Positions 25,816 through 36,510 are shown, numbered from the stretch's first letter. The stretch: 64,000 nucleotides of DNA from Chloroflexota bacterium (GCA_018606645.1 JAGVRI010000007.1:62001-126000), one strand, 5' to 3'. Notes: a model not told the origin generated them from the sequence alone. Numbers and translations: made by a program.

Positions 25816-27261
25816 TCAGCTTCCCACCAGGGTGCGCCAGGCCATGCGCACCGTCCGAGGCAGGCGTAGCCACGTCTCTTTGCGGGTCAGGGTGCGGGCA
25901 ATCCGCTTCGGGCGCAGGTAGAAGCGACGGTAGGCTTCCTGCCACTTGCGTTCCACCAGCTCGGCCGGCAGGCCTGGCATCTCAAAGCGCGCCTTCCCTT
26001 CAAAAAAGACAAAATCGTCCCAGCTTTCGGCCAGGATGCGCCCCTGGGCCCGGACCGTCTCATACATATCGGTGCCGGGGAAGGGGGTGGCAATGGAAAA
26101 GTTGGCGACCAGAGGGTCCAGTTCACAGGCGAAACGGATCGTATCATCCATCGTTTCTTCGGTTTCGCCCGGCATGCCGATAATGAAAAAGCCGATGGTC
26201 TCGATGCCGACCTTTCGCGCCGCCTGAAAGGCGCGGCGGACCTGATCCAGGGTGAGGTGCTTGTCCACTACCGAATCGAGGATGCGTTGGTTGCCACTTT
26301 CCACGCCAAAGGCGACGCGGATGCATCCGGCCCGTTTCATCGCCCCCAGGACCTCCTCATCGGCCAGGTTGGCCCGGATGCCGTTGATCATGATCCACGG
26401 GACGTGGGTCAGCCCTTCGTCCACCAATCGCTGGCAGATGTCCAGGACGCGCTGGCGGTTAATGTTAAAGGAATCGTCCAGGACCCCGATCTCTGCGGCC
26501 CCCTGGTCCCGAACCAGCCACCGCCATTCGGCGACGACGCTATCGGCCGACCGAGCCCGCCACAGTCGGGGGCCGATCTGGGAGCAGTAGGTGCAACGGT
26601 AGGGACAGCCGCGGGAGGTGAGGATGGGCAGGCTGGGGCCGTTGACCCGGTCTACGGTGGGCTGGAGGTTGGTATAGCGGTCCAGTTTGAACAGGTGCCA
26701 GGCCGGAAACGGGAGGGCGTCCAGTTCGGGAGCGGGGATCGGCGGGCGGTTCGGGGTGCTGACTACGGTCCCGTCCTGATTTCGATAGGTGATCCCCAGG
26801 ACGGAAGAGAGCAAGGCCGGGAAGGGATCGGTGCCGGCCGCCGCGAATCGCGACAGGAGTTCCAGCCAGGTGGCTTCTCCCTCGCTGCGGACGACGACGT
26901 CCACGAACGGTTGGGCCGCCGATTCTTCCGGCAGGCTGGTGGGATGGGGTCCGCCGAGGATCACCGGGACCTGGGTCAGGGCCTTGACCTGGGCGGCTTC
27001 GCGCCAAGCCGCGGTGATCTGGGTGGTGTTGGCGGTAATGCCGACCAGATCGGGCGCGAACTGGCGGACCGTCTCTTCGAGCGGCGTATCTTCGACATCG
27101 CCATCGTGGATGCGCACCTCATCGCCCCGTCGTTCGGCGACCGCCGCCAGGTACGCCAACCCCAGGGGTGGGGAGATGCGCGTGTCAATGGGCAACCGGG
27201 TTTTTGGGTTGATGAGCAGAATTCGCACGATGCCTACACTGGTCCCCTTTTCATCCCTCAT
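25816..27261 (-). CDS. B12-binding radical SAM protein
   Basis: This protein of about 481 residues has an N-terminal cobalamin-binding domain (ISPPLGLAYLAAVAERRGDEVRIHD, then VILGGPHPTSLPEE) and a radical SAM core with CPYRCTYC binding the 4Fe-4S cluster, followed by GVESGNQRILDSV. The family contains methyltransferases and cyclases that act on unactivated carbons, often of lipids or hopanoids. I chose ATG 27261; a GTG at 27228 behind AAAAGGGG is also possible. It leads an operon with the glycosyltransferase and flippase genes. Confidence 0.9.
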   Translation of the reverse strand: MRDEKGTSVGIVRILLINPKTRLPIDTRISPPLGLAYLAAVAERRGDEVRIHDGDVEDTPLEETVRQFAPDLVGITANTTQITAAWREAAQVKALTQVPVILGGPHPTSLPEESAAQPFVDVVVRSEGEATWLELLSRFAAAGTDPFPALLSSVLGITYRNQDGTVVSTPNRPPIPAPELDALPFPAWHLFKLDRYTNLQPTVDRVNGPSLPILTSRGCPYRCTYCSQIGPRLWRARSADSVVAEWRWLVRDQGAAEIGVLDDSFNINRQRVLDICQRLVDEGLTHVPWIMINGIRANLADEEVLGAMKRAGCIRVAFGVESGNQRILDSVVDKHLTLDQVRRAFQAARKVGIETIGFFIIGMPGETEETMDDTIRFACELDPLVANFSIATPFPGTDMYETVRAQGRILAESWDDFVFFEGKARFEMPGLPAELVERKWQEAYRRFYLRPKRIARTLTRKETWLRLPRTVRMAWRTLVGS

Positions 27262-27312
27262 TCTGCGGCCCGGGTTCCCCACCAGAACCGGTCGGGCCGG
27301 TTGTACGGACCC

Positions 27313-27341
27313 AGTTTAGCATGGCGGATCGCTTTTGGCAA
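27313..27341 (-). promoter_or_regulatory. Promoter of radical SAM-glycosyltransferase operon
   Basis: On the minus strand TTGCCA (27336-27341), 17 bases, TAAACT (27313-27318). Weak -10 box. Confidence 0.4.
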
Positions 27342-27411
27342 GTGAGGCAGATTCCCGTGCAGCAGCGGCGAAGGAGGCGCTAGGGAGCTACACTGACCGG
27401 CACGCCCCGGT

Positions 27412-27960
27412 CTAGCGGTGTGGCTCATCGCCGCGCTGGGCTTCATATTCGGGATGGGGCACGAACTGGTCGCCGCACAACACCTCCCGGTCCCAGGGGG
27501 CAACGATGAGCGCATCGCTGACGAGGGCCACATAATCGGGGAAGCGGCTGAAGCTATGGGCAAAGAGGGTGGCGGTCCGTATCTGGGCGGCGCCCTGGTC
27601 CAGACATGCCTGCCGGGCCAGGGCAAGGGTGGCCCCGCCGACGACGATATCATCCACCAGCAACACCCGCTGGCCGGCGATGGTGGGAGGCGGGCCGAGG
27701 AGCAGCTCGGGGGTGTCGCGGACGACCTGATCGTCGTGCCGCCGCGACAGACGGATAGGGTAGAACTCCCGGCGCAGGATGGAGGCGAGGACTGCCGCCG
27801 GCAATACCCCTCCTTTGGCGATGCCGATGATCACCTGGGGGTCGTACGCCTGGACCATCAGGGCCAGCTTCCGGCAGAGCGTGTCAAAGTCCTCCCAGGA
27901 GATGCGGAGTTCTCCCTTGTGTTCATGATCGTAGCTGGGTGCGCGGTCCTCGTGTTGCAT
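27412..27960 (-). CDS. Phosphoribosyltransferase-domain protein
   Basis: This 182-residue type I PRTase-fold protein has the PRPP-binding loop VLLVDDIVVGGATL (about residues 97-110) and IIGIAKGGVLPAA as the upstream loop. It resembles xanthine-guanine PRTases and their nucleotide-binding relatives. The base or partner cannot be told. It is a single-gene unit with its own promoter. Confidence 0.85.
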   Translation of the reverse strand: MQHEDRAPSYDHEHKGELRISWEDFDTLCRKLALMVQAYDPQVIIGIAKGGVLPAAVLASILRREFYPIRLSRRHDDQVVRDTPELLLGPPPTIAGQRVLLVDDIVVGGATLALARQACLDQGAAQIRTATLFAHSFSRFPDYVALVSDALIVAPWDREVLCGDQFVPHPEYEAQRGDEPHR

Positions 27961-28013
27961 CGTGCCCGGTGCTTTCCAGACTCATGGCCGACGATCGGTC
28001 TGAGACGGCGGTT

Positions 28014-28042
28014 ATGATACCCGAAAAGTGCGAAAAAGTCCA
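28014..28042 (-). promoter_or_regulatory. Promoter of phosphoribosyltransferase gene
   Basis: On the minus strand TGGACT (28037-28042), 17 bases, TATCAT (28014-28019). It lies back to back with the yvcK promoter. Confidence 0.45.
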
Positions 28043-28055
28043 CTCCCGGGCAACA

Positions 28056-28100
28056 GGAGTGGAGCCTTCAGGCGGTCTCCGGCGGAAGCCTCGACTCCCG
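28056..28100 (+). repeat. Dispersed repeat A copy
   Basis: GGAGTGGAGCCTTCAGGCGG followed by CGGAAGCCTCGACTCCCG. It lies between the divergent PRTase and yvcK promoters. Confidence 0.7.
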
Positions 28101-28114
28101 GACCAAGGGTGGGG

Positions 28115-28143
28115 TTGACGTAGCCGGGGACTTCTACTATAAT
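28115..28143 (+). promoter_or_regulatory. Promoter of yvcK
   Basis: TTGACG (28115-28120), 17 bases, TATAAT (28138-28143). The predicted start near 28150 leaves a leader of at most about 14 bases before ATG 28164. Confidence 0.75.
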
Positions 28144-28163
28144 AGCGAATAGTGGAGAACGAT

Positions 28164-29150
28164 ATGGCGGCGGAGGGAAAGGGACGAAGCGATCGTCCAC
28201 CCAGGGTGGTGGCTATCGGTGGGGGGACAGGACTGGCGACGTTGTTGCGCGGTCTCAAAGCCCATACCCCCTGGATCACGGCCATCGTGACCGTGGCGGA
28301 CGATGGTGGTTCGTCCGGTCGGCTGCGCCGTGAGCTGGGGATTTTGCCCCCCGGCGATTTCCGCAACTGCATCGCCGCGCTGGCGGACGACGAGGCCTTG
28401 CTGACGCAACTCTTCCAGTATCGCTTCGGGCAGGGTGAGGGGCTGGAGGGTCACTGTCTGGGCAACCTGTTCATCAGCGCCCTGGCGGCGATCACCGGCA
28501 GCTTTGAACTGGCCATCCTGGAAGCCAGCCGCGTGTTGGCGGTGCGAGGGCGCATCCTGCCCTCGACCCTGGAGGATGTGACATTGGTGGCGGATCTGAA
28601 GGGCACGGCCGAGCGCAACGGTGCGCCGGCCCGATTGATCCGGGTCCAGGGGGAATCGGCCATTCCCAAAGTGGGTCAACCGATCGAGCGCGTCTTTCTT
28701 CGTCCGGAGCGGGTCCGCGCCTATCCCGACTCGGTTCGAGCCATTCTGGAAGCCGATCTGATCGTCGCCGGACCGGGGAGCTTGTTCACCAGCATTCTGC
28801 CCAACTTGCTGGTGGACGATATCCGGCAGGCCATTCGGGCCTCGTCCGGTCTCAAAGTCTATGTGTGCAATGTCGCCACGCAACCTGGGGAAACGGACGG
28901 CTTTGATGTGGGCCAGCACGTGAGCGCCTTGCAGCGCCACGTGGGGCGGGACCTGTTCCCGTGGGTGCTGGCCAATAACCACCTGCTGTCAAGCACCGAA
29001 AATCCCCATCTACGACCGGTCGTGCAGAGCTATCCACCCAATGAAGGGTATCGGGTGATCGAAGCGGATCTGGTGGATCGGAGCGCTCCCTGGCGCCACG
29101 ACTCCAAGAGGTTGGCCGAGGAATTGATGCGTTTGTACTGGCAGCGGTAG
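28164..29150 (+). CDS. yvcK: YvcK/CofD-like protein (gluconeogenesis factor family)
   Basis: This 328-residue cytosolic protein has the family start [18 protein letters not shown] and [17 protein letters not shown], then [10 protein letters not shown]. YvcK proteins bind UDP-sugars and adjust carbon flow into the cell wall. I chose ATG 28164 because GGAG lies seven bases upstream; a GTG at 28152 is in frame. The CBS, gap and pgk genes follow on the same strand, which ties it to central carbon metabolism. Confidence 0.9.
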   Translation: MAAEGKGRSDRPPRVVAIGGGTGLATLLRGLKAHTPWITAIVTVADDGGSSGRLRRELGILPPGDFRNCIAALADDEALLTQLFQYRFGQGEGLEGHCLGNLFISALAAITGSFELAILEASRVLAVRGRILPSTLEDVTLVADLKGTAERNGAPARLIRVQGESAIPKVGQPIERVFLRPERVRAYPDSVRAILEADLIVAGPGSLFTSILPNLLVDDIRQAIRASSGLKVYVCNVATQPGETDGFDVGQHVSALQRHVGRDLFPWVLANNHLLSSTENPHLRPVVQSYPPNEGYRVIEADLVDRSAPWRHDSKRLAEELMRLYWQR

Positions 29151-29182
29151 ATGGCCGAGAGCTCAACAGGAGGGTAAGAACG

Positions 29183-29557
29183 ATGATTACCGCAGCAGAT
29201 GTGATGACCCCGCAAGTGGTCGATATCGAGGCGGACGCCACCGTAGCTGAGGCGATTCAAAAGATGCGAGAGTGCCACGTCTCGAGCCTGTTGGTCAAGA
29301 CCGGAAAGGATATGGCCACCTGGGGAATTATGACCGAGACCGATGTGATCCGGAAGGTGGTCGCCGAGAACCTGGACCCGGCCATGGTATCGGTCCGGGA
29401 GATCATGAGCCGGCCGGTGATTACTGTGTCCCCGAAGCACAGCATCCAGGAATGTGCGGCGTTGCTGGCGAGAGCCGATATCCGGAGGGTGTTGGTCTTT
29501 GATGGCAAAGACATTATCGGCATTGTGAGTCTGAGCGATATTTTTCGCGCTTTGTAA
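29183..29557 (+). CDS. Two-CBS-domain protein
   Basis: This 124-residue protein is made only of a CBS pair (MTPQVVDIEADATVAEAI and MSRPVITVSPKHSIQECAALL). Such pairs bind adenosine nucleotides and act as small energy sensors. AGGAGGG lies before the ATG. It sits between yvcK and gap. Confidence 0.92.
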   Translation: MITAADVMTPQVVDIEADATVAEAIQKMRECHVSSLLVKTGKDMATWGIMTETDVIRKVVAENLDPAMVSVREIMSRPVITVSPKHSIQECAALLARADIRRVLVFDGKDIIGIVSLSDIFRAL

Positions 29558-29588
29558 GAGAATCAAGGGGTTCGACCCACAACACTAG

Positions 29589-30635
<1,047 letters not shown>

Positions 30636-30677
30636 GCCGGGCTCTGTCCCCATGGCTCGATGTCAGAGCTGATCGGG

Positions 30678-30704
30678 GTAGCCGAGGGCATTGCCCTCGG
30701 CTAC
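30678..30704 (+). terminator. Hairpin after gap
   Basis: A perfect palindrome, GTAGCCGAGGGCA paired with TGCCCTCGGCTAC, lies 42 bases after the gap stop. It lacks a T run, so it is a weak terminator, a stabiliser or a repeat. Confidence 0.4.
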
Positions 30705-30774
30705 TCCAGCCATAATTTCGTCGAAGAAATAGATATCATGCCCGTAGGGTGCCCGAAGGATAAAGATATCGAGG

Positions 30775-30890
30775 CCGGCGGCTGAAGCCGCGCCTGTGGG
30801 GCCGGCGGCCAGGCGCCCCCCGGTAGGGATGCGTTCCGTCGGCGCAGGCCGACGGCCAGCCGAAGGCTTTGGAGGGGCGATTTAATCGCC
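30775..30890 (+). repeat. Dispersed repeat B, copy 2
   Basis: CCGGCGGCTGAAGCCGCGCC, then CCGTCGGCGCAGGCCGACGG and CAGCCGAAGGCTTTGGAGGG. Same unit as 20317-20430. It ends about 20 bases before the pgk start. Confidence 0.8.
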
Positions 30891-30912
30891 GTCTGTTCAA
30901 AGGAGCACAAGG

Positions 30913-32088
30913 GTGAACAAGAAAACCGTTCGTGACGTGGACGTCAAAGGCAAACGGGTCCTGGTGCGGGTTGATTTCAACGTGCCTCTGGCCGACGGGG
31001 TGGTGACCGATGACACCCGCATCCGGGAGGCGCTGCCTACCATCCGCTATCTGCTGGAGCAGGGGGCCACGGTCATCCTTGCCTCCCATCTGGGCCGGCC
31101 CAAGAACCGGGTGGTGGACAGCCTGAGGATGGACCCGGTGGCGCGCCATCTATCCAGGCTGTTGGACTATCCGGTGACCAAGCTGGACGACTGCGTAGGA
31201 CCCGAAGTGGAAGCGGCGGTCCGCGCCGCCAGACCCGGCGATCTCTTGTTGCTGGAGAACACCCGCTTTCACGCCGAAGAGGAAGCGAACGATCCGGCGT
31301 TTGCTGCCCAACTGGCAAGCCTGGCCGATCTGTTTGTCAACGACGCCTTTGGCTCGGCCCACCGCGCCCACGCTTCTACGGAAGGGGTGGCCCACTATTT
31401 GCCGGCGGTGGCCGGATTCCTCATGGAAAAGGAACTGACCTATCTGGGCCGCGCCCTGACCTCGCCAGAGCGCCCGTTCGTGGCGATCCTGGGCGGGGCC
31501 AAGATCTCGGACAAGATCGGCGTGATCACCAACCTGCTGAGCCGGGTAGATCGCCTGCTCATCGGCGGGGGAATGGCCAATACCTTCCTCAAGGCAGAAG
31601 GCTATGAGGTGGGCGATTCCCTGGTGGAGGACGCCAGCCTGGCCGAAGCTCGCGCCTTGAGAGAACAGGCGGGAGATCGGTTGCTTTTGCCGGTGGATGT
31701 GGTCATCGCCGATCGTTTCGATGCCGATGCCTTTTCCCAGGTGGTGGCGGTGGGCAGGGTACCGGCGGGCTGGCGCATCCTGGACATCGGCCCACGGACG
31801 CTGGAGCTGTTTCAGGAGCGCCTGGCCGGCGCCCGGACGGTGTTCTGGAACGGTCCGATGGGCGTCTTTGAATTCCCGAAATTCGCCCAGGGGACCGACG
31901 CGTTGGCGCGGATGTTGGCCGCGTTGCCCGGGGCCACAACGATCATCGGCGGCGGCGATTCGGTGGCTGCTGTACAGCGCACCGGCCTGGCCGAGAAGAT
32001 GAGCCACATCTCGACCGGGGGCGGCGCCAGCCTGGAGTTTCTGGAGGGCAAGACGCTGCCGGGGGTGGCGGTGCTGTTGGACAAATAA
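30913..32088 (+). CDS. pgk: Phosphoglycerate kinase
   Basis: This 391-residue glycolytic kinase starts at GTG 30913 with AGGAG seven bases upstream. Signatures are [12 protein letters not shown] near the start, [24 protein letters not shown], and the nucleotide site [10 protein letters not shown] with [13 protein letters not shown] near the end. Gene order gap-pgk is conserved. Confidence 0.98.
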   Translation: MNKKTVRDVDVKGKRVLVRVDFNVPLADGVVTDDTRIREALPTIRYLLEQGATVILASHLGRPKNRVVDSLRMDPVARHLSRLLDYPVTKLDDCVGPEVEAAVRAARPGDLLLLENTRFHAEEEANDPAFAAQLASLADLFVNDAFGSAHRAHASTEGVAHYLPAVAGFLMEKELTYLGRALTSPERPFVAILGGAKISDKIGVITNLLSRVDRLLIGGGMANTFLKAEGYEVGDSLVEDASLAEARALREQAGDRLLLPVDVVIADRFDADAFSQVVAVGRVPAGWRILDIGPRTLELFQERLAGARTVFWNGPMGVFEFPKFAQGTDALARMLAALPGATTIIGGGDSVAAVQRTGLAEKMSHISTGGGASLEFLEGKTLPGVAVLLDK

Positions 32089-32114
32089 GAGGACCGGGTG
32101 CCCTGGCGCAACCT

Positions 32115-32156
32115 GTTCCGGCTGAAGCCTCCACTCCCACTGGGTGCCGGACTTGG
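32115..32156 (-). repeat. Dispersed repeat A copy
   Basis: GTTCCGGCTGAAGCCTCCAC then TCCCACTGGGTGCCGGACTT, nearly the same as 12217-12262. Confidence 0.65.
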
Positions 32157-32195
32157 GCGTCTTGGGGTGCGGCCCAGCCGGGGACACGGTCGCAC

Positions 32196-32236
32196 AAGCC
32201 CTTGTCCGGATCAAAACCGGCAAGGGCTTTCGTTTT
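32196..32236 (+). terminator. Terminator after pgk
   Basis: AAGCCCTTGTCCGG pairs with CCGGCAAGGGCTT, followed by TCGTTTT. A strong intrinsic terminator for the yvcK/gap/pgk region. Confidence 0.8.
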
Positions 32237-32365
32237 AACAACCTGACAGCAATCTGACAGCAATCCTCGGTCTGGCCTCAAAATGGCTTGTGGGACGCTA
32301 ACCCTAAGACAGGCCCGGTCTGGGCCATTTGTGGGGGATCGAAGGGGGAACAAGGCCCCCTCCAA

Positions 32366-32449
32366 TAGGGCGGGTGGGATTCGAACCCACACGGGGTCTT
32401 CCCCCAGCGGATTTTAAGTCCGCAGCGTCTGCCTTTTCGCCACCGCCCC
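32366..32449 (-). tRNA. tRNA-Leu (anticodon TAA)
   Basis: A cloverleaf on the minus strand with 7-bp acceptor (GGGGCGG with CCGCCCT), anticodon loop CTTAAAA, a long variable arm and T-arm GTGGGTTCGAATCCCAC. The long variable arm marks a class II tRNA. CCA is not encoded. Confidence 0.95.
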
Positions 32450-32506
32450 CAGCCGATCCGGGATAATAAACGGCTGATAGCGCGATGCTATCAGCCCTTC
32501 TGCCAG

Positions 32507-32577
32507 AGGCGACGACGGGATTTGAACCCGTGATCGCGGTTTTGCAGACCGCTGCCTTTCCACTTGGCTACGTCGCC
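32507..32577 (-). tRNA. tRNA-Cys (anticodon GCA)
   Basis: Minus-strand cloverleaf with acceptor GGCGACG / CGTCGCC, discriminator U, anticodon loop CTGCAAA and T-arm ACGGGTTCAAATCCCGT. The U discriminator fits tRNA-Cys. Confidence 0.95.
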
Positions 32578-32652
32578 TGATCCACCGCCTTGTTCAGCGC
32601 TTGCCTGAAACAAGGCACTCCCCTCGACCCTGCACTGCCCCACAAGATAGAG

Positions 32653-32724
32653 AGCGGGCGATGGGATTCGAACCCACGACCCTCTCCTTGGCAAGGAGAT
32701 GCTCTACCACTAAGCCACGCCCGC
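32653..32724 (-). tRNA. tRNA-Gly (anticodon GCC)
   Basis: Minus-strand cloverleaf with acceptor GCGGGCG / CGCCCGC, anticodon loop TTGCCAA and T-arm GTGGGTTCGAATCCCAT. Confidence 0.95.
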
Positions 32725-32735
32725 AATTGACCAGG

Positions 32736-32808
32736 TGCCGCAGCCCGGACTTGAACCGGGGACCCTTTGATTTTCAGTCAAATGCTCTACCAACTGAGCT
32801 ACCGCGGC
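32736..32808 (-). tRNA. tRNA-Phe (anticodon GAA)
   Basis: Minus-strand cloverleaf with acceptor GCCGCGG / CTGCGGC, anticodon loop CTGAAAA and T-arm CCCGGTTCAAGTCCGGG. First tRNA of the four-gene transcript Phe-Gly-Cys-Leu. Confidence 0.95.
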
Positions 32809-32819
32809 ACTGTATATAC

Positions 32820-32848
32820 ATTGTAGCCAAATCCGGTTTTTTTGTCAA
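32820..32848 (-). promoter_or_regulatory. Promoter of the four-tRNA cluster
   Basis: On the minus strand TTGACA (32843-32848), 17 bases, TACAAT (32820-32825), just upstream of tRNA-Phe. Confidence 0.75.
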
Positions 32849-32882
32849 ACTTCAGACGGCGGTGGTGCAAAATGCCTGGGCA

Positions 32883-34160
32883 TCACTCCGCATCGGTTGC
32901 CGCATCGCGCTGGTGCGATCGGCTCGGATCCGCCATCTTGCCCAGAAGGCGCTGCTGCCGGTGTTTCAGTTCCTCCCAGACCCTCTTTCGCTGCGGACCG
33001 GGAGGCCAGTCCCGGACCAGGACCATGGCCCGTTCGGTCCAGGCAAGCGCCTGCGCCAGGTCCTTTTCTATCCATTCGTAATGTTTGGCCAGTTCCTCGC
33101 AGGCATGGACGTCGCTGTTCATTTCGGCCAGTTGCTGCCACCAGGCCACGCCCTCATGCCGTCGCTCCTGTCTCTTCAGCAGAAACGCCAGATCGCGCAT
33201 GACCATAGACCGGACCGCGGGCGAGCGACAGGCCTGAATCGCCTGCCGGAAGGCAGATTCAGCTCGGTCCCATTGGCCCCCCTCTTGCCAGAAGCGGCCC
33301 AGACCGTAGAGGTCCTCTCCCGGCAGTTCATCGGAAGAGACCGGGGCGGTGAGCAGTTGGCACATCCGGGCGGTCAACGCCACCAGGGACAAGATATCCT
33401 GGACGTTGTGGTAAAAGACGCGCGGCATTTCGCGCGCATCGTTGCTCCGGGCATATTCCATATAGAGGCTGGGGATGAGCCAGCCTGGCACGTCCTCCTG
33501 AGTGCGCCGTACCTCCAACACCTCCGCCTCCAGAGAGGACAGGGCGCAGGAATCGAGGCGATACTTCCAGAACCGGCGGGCCGGGTGCAACAGGTCCAGG
33601 TGAGGGGCATCGGTCAGGCGGGGGAATTGACGGGTCATGATAAAGCGTGTCTCGAGCAGAGGCAGGTCAAACGCCTTGCCGTTGAAACTGACCACTGCTT
33701 CCAATCTGTCGAGCAACTCACCTAGGGCGCAGAGTTGGGCCGGCTCTTCCTGGTAGTCGCGCATAAAGAACTGGTGAACGGTGAACCGTCCGTTCTCGAA
33801 CACACCCACACCGACCAGAAAGGCGTAGGTTCCAGTTCCTCCGGCCAATCCGGTGGTTTCGGTATCCACGAACGCGATGCGCTCGATGGGTACCTCGGCC
33901 AACCGCTCATCGCCGGCCAGCAGGGCGGGGGTCTCTGGACGGTGGGCCGGCAACTCCGCCAGGGCATAGCGACCGTGACGGTAATCCAGTTCATAGGTCT
34001 CTCGGTGCAAGAAGCACGGACCATAGTCCGTATTCAGGACCTGGCCCGAAATCAGGTCCTCAATCGCCTGGCCCCGTCGCCGGGGTGGTGGCTGGAGATG
34101 GTGTGCGCCCTGGTGAAGGCCCAGCCGCCTCAACCGTTCCCAGAGCTCCGCATTCTGCAT
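32883..34160 (-). CDS. YprB-type RNase H-like exonuclease with TPR-like tail
   Basis: This 425-residue protein has a DEDDh-type 3'-5' exonuclease core: FVDTETTGLAGGTGTYAFLVG (D and E), VSFNGKAFDLPLLETRF (D), and YHNVQDILSLVAL (H and D). About 120 C-terminal residues form TPR-like helices (GRFWQEGGQWDRAESAFRQAI). It is a single-gene unit with its own promoter, divergent from the metG leader. Nucleic-acid substrate unknown. Confidence 0.88.
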   Translation of the reverse strand: MQNAELWERLRRLGLHQGAHHLQPPPRRRGQAIEDLISGQVLNTDYGPCFLHRETYELDYRHGRYALAELPAHRPETPALLAGDERLAEVPIERIAFVDTETTGLAGGTGTYAFLVGVGVFENGRFTVHQFFMRDYQEEPAQLCALGELLDRLEAVVSFNGKAFDLPLLETRFIMTRQFPRLTDAPHLDLLHPARRFWKYRLDSCALSSLEAEVLEVRRTQEDVPGWLIPSLYMEYARSNDAREMPRVFYHNVQDILSLVALTARMCQLLTAPVSSDELPGEDLYGLGRFWQEGGQWDRAESAFRQAIQACRSPAVRSMVMRDLAFLLKRQERRHEGVAWWQQLAEMNSDVHACEELAKHYEWIEKDLAQALAWTERAMVLVRDWPPGPQRKRVWEELKHRQQRLLGKMADPSRSHQRDAATDAE

Positions 34161-34205
34161 CCGGCGCTCCCCTCGCTGCCGTGATCTCCCGACTCCTGGG
34201 GATTG

Positions 34206-34234
34206 ATTATATCATTCTTCTCGACCCCGCGCAA
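34206..34234 (-). promoter_or_regulatory. Promoter of YprB-type gene
   Basis: On the minus strand TTGCGC (34229-34234), 17 bases, TATAAT (34206-34211). Confidence 0.6.
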
Positions 34235-34240
34235 CGAGAT

Positions 34241-34269
34241 TTGCCTTTTGTGGGAGCTTGTGGTAGAAT
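34241..34269 (+). promoter_or_regulatory. Promoter of metG leader
   Basis: TTGCCT (34241-34246), 17 bases, TAGAAT (34264-34269). The -35 region of this promoter lies within a few bases of the divergent YprB promoter. Confidence 0.55.
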
Positions 34270-34275
34270 GTGAAT

Positions 34276-34577
34276 CACTAATGATATGACAACAAGGGTA
34301 CGGGTGTTGAAGAAGGGATTCTGGCCAGTCGCAATCATCCGTCAAGCCTCGGCAGCCAAGGGCGTGATGGGGGCTTGCCCCCCGATGCGTGAGTCATGCC
34401 CAACCCGAGTCCCTTGCTGCCCGCTTCTGCGCCTCTGAGCCCAGAAGCCCGGGAGATGGTCGAAACTCGAGCGAGGGAACTCCCTCGCTCGTTCTTTTGA
34501 ATGGCACAATCCATCGGCGCGGTTCTATCCCTGGACAGGGAACCGGCCGGTGATGAATCCGGGTAGGAGAAACAAAA
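34276..34577 (+). promoter_or_regulatory. Long structured leader of metG (possible riboswitch or attenuator)
   Basis: About 300 transcribed bases precede metG without a protein-coding frame. A closing stem AAGGGATTC / GAGTCCCTT (near 34312 and 34409) encloses internal hairpins, one being GGGGGCTTGCCCCC. Next comes GCTTCTG ... CAGAAGC, then a strong terminator. The enclosed GTCAAGCCTCGGCAGCC is loosely like the core of SAM-I/IV aptamers, but I could not match the family, and no T-box sequence is present. The region could also be a separate small RNA gene ending at the terminator. Confidence 0.5.
34469..34498 (+). terminator. Terminator/attenuator upstream of metG
   Basis: GAGCGAGGGA, AC loop, TCCCTCGCTC, then GTTCTTTT. 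A 10-bp perfect stem with a T-rich tail, 80 bases before metG. Confidence 0.8.
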
Positions 34578-36356
34578 ATGGTCCACAACAAGAAAATCTT
34601 GATCGGCGTGGCATGGCCCTATGCCAATGGGTATCAACATCTCGGGCACCTGGCGGGGGCCTATCTGCCTCCGGACATATTTGCCCGCTATCACCGTCTG
34701 GTGGGCAACGACGTGCTCATGGTCTCTGGCTCGGATGCCCACGGCACGCCCATCACAGTTCGGGCGGACCAGGAAGGCATCTCGCCCAGGGAGCTGTTTG
34801 AGCGCTACCACCGGACCTTTCTGGAGACCTATCAGCAGATCGGCCTGACCTTTGACCTGTTCACCCACACCGACACCGAGAACCACCATCGCGTGTCCCA
34901 GGACTTTTTTCTGCACATCCTGAAGAATGGCTACCTGTACAAAGAGGTACAGCGGCAGCTCTACAGCCCGAAGGAAGGCCGCTTCCTGCCCGACCGTTAT
35001 GTAGAGGGCACGTGCCCCCACTGCGGCTTCCCCGACGCGCGGGGGGATCAATGCGACAATTGCGGCAAACTCCTGGAACCGACCGAACTGATCCGCCCTC
35101 GCAGCAAGGCCAGTGGGGACACGGCCCTGGAAGTGCGAGACACCGAGCACTATTTCCTGGACCTGGCCAAGCTGAGCGATCAACTAGAGGCGTATCTCAG
35201 CCATGGCAAGGACCACTGGCGGCCGAACGTGCTGAATTTTGCCCGCAACTATGTCCAGAGTGGCTTGCGTGGACGTCCCATCACCCGCGACATTGACTGG
35301 GGCATCCCGCTGCCGTTGCCGGGCTACGAAGGCAAGTGTCTCTATGTCTGGTTTGAGGCGGTCATCGGCTACTTTTCGGCCAGCATCGAGTGGGCAGCCA
35401 ATCGAGGGACACCCGACGCATGGAAGGCGTGGTGGTACGATCCGGAGGCTCTGACCTACTATTTCATCGGCAAGGACAATATCCCGTTCCACACCGTCAT
35501 CTGGCCGGCCGAATTGCTGGCGGTGGGCCGCATCTATCACGACGATGAGAAGGCGCAGTTGAACTTGCCGTATGATGTGCCGGCCAATGAGTACCTGAAT
35601 TTCAAGGGTGGAAAGTTCAGCAAGAGCCGGGGTGCTGCCGTAGACGTGCCTTACTTCTTGAGTCGCTATGACCCGGACCCGCTGCGCTACTATCTGACCG
35701 CCACCGCCCCTGAGACGCGCGACACCGAGTTCTCCTGGGAGGATTTTGTCGAGCGGAACAACAACGAACTGGTGGCCACCTGGGGGAACCTGGCGAACCG
35801 GATGCTCAGCTTTGCCTACAGGCAATTTGAGGGCCGCGTCCCGGAACCGGGGGACCTGGACGAATCCGACCGCGCCCTGCTGGACAAGATCGAGGCCGGC
35901 TTCCAGACGGTGGGTGAGCTGTATAACGCCTGCAAGTTCCGCGCCGCCCTGGGCGAGGCGATGGCCCTGGCTCGCGAGGCCAATGTCTATCTCGACCGCA
36001 AGGCCCCCTGGTTCCAGATCAAAGAAGACCGACAGGCGGCAGCGACGACGGTATACGTGATCCTGCGCGCCGTGGATAACCTGAAGACGCTCCTGGCGCC
36101 GGTCTTGCCCCACACTGCCCAGAAGCTCCATGGATACCTGGGCTATGAGGGGCGGTTGTTCGGCACGCAACAGGTGGAAGAGTACCGGGAAAAGACCCGT
36201 TCGCACCTGGCTTTGACCTACGACCACAGCGGGGCCGTGGGCACCTGGGCGCCCAGTCAACTTCAGCCCGGTCAGGCGCTGCGCGAGCCGTCGCCGCTCT
36301 TCAAAAAGCTGGACGAGAGGGTCATCCAGGAGGAATACGCGCGGCTGGAAGGGTGA
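34578..36356 (+). CDS. metG: Methionyl-tRNA synthetase
   Basis: This 592-residue class I synthetase charges tRNA-Met. The HIGH-like motif is [14 protein letters not shown] (about residues 14-27) and the KMSKS-like motif is KFSKSRG. A zinc knuckle [17 protein letters not shown] lies in the insertion. There is no C-terminal dimerisation (EMAP-like) domain. The start is ATG 34578 behind GTAGGAG. The leader upstream suggests control by attenuation. Confidence 0.97.
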   Translation: MVHNKKILIGVAWPYANGYQHLGHLAGAYLPPDIFARYHRLVGNDVLMVSGSDAHGTPITVRADQEGISPRELFERYHRTFLETYQQIGLTFDLFTHTDTENHHRVSQDFFLHILKNGYLYKEVQRQLYSPKEGRFLPDRYVEGTCPHCGFPDARGDQCDNCGKLLEPTELIRPRSKASGDTALEVRDTEHYFLDLAKLSDQLEAYLSHGKDHWRPNVLNFARNYVQSGLRGRPITRDIDWGIPLPLPGYEGKCLYVWFEAVIGYFSASIEWAANRGTPDAWKAWWYDPEALTYYFIGKDNIPFHTVIWPAELLAVGRIYHDDEKAQLNLPYDVPANEYLNFKGGKFSKSRGAAVDVPYFLSRYDPDPLRYYLTATAPETRDTEFSWEDFVERNNNELVATWGNLANRMLSFAYRQFEGRVPEPGDLDESDRALLDKIEAGFQTVGELYNACKFRAALGEAMALAREANVYLDRKAPWFQIKEDRQAAATTVYVILRAVDNLKTLLAPVLPHTAQKLHGYLGYEGRLFGTQQVEEYREKTRSHLALTYDHSGAVGTWAPSQLQPGQALREPSPLFKKLDERVIQEEYARLEG

Positions 36357-36419
36357 GCGAGGGTCGCCAGTTTGAGACTAGGAGCCGGGGCACCAGATCG
36401 CCCAAGGCAACGCTGGTTC

Positions 36420-36448
36420 TTGACGCTAGGCTGGTTCTGCATTAAAAT
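36420..36448 (+). promoter_or_regulatory. Promoter of rplY
   Basis: TTGACG (36420-36425), 17 bases, TAAAAT (36443-36448). Confidence 0.65.
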
Positions 36449-36510
36449 TACAGGCGTTGCCCAGCGATCTAGTCGGGATTGCTTCGATTTTTCCAGGATG
36501 GAGACCGATG

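Noticed and set aside
32883..34160. Possible link of the YprB-type exonuclease to the CRISPR system
   Set aside because: It is 24 kb away with its own promoter and next to tRNA and metG genes, so there is no contextual support.
34276..34577. T-box riboswitch for metG
   Set aside because: The conserved T-box sequence (TGGxACCGCG type) is absent and no specifier loop could be placed.
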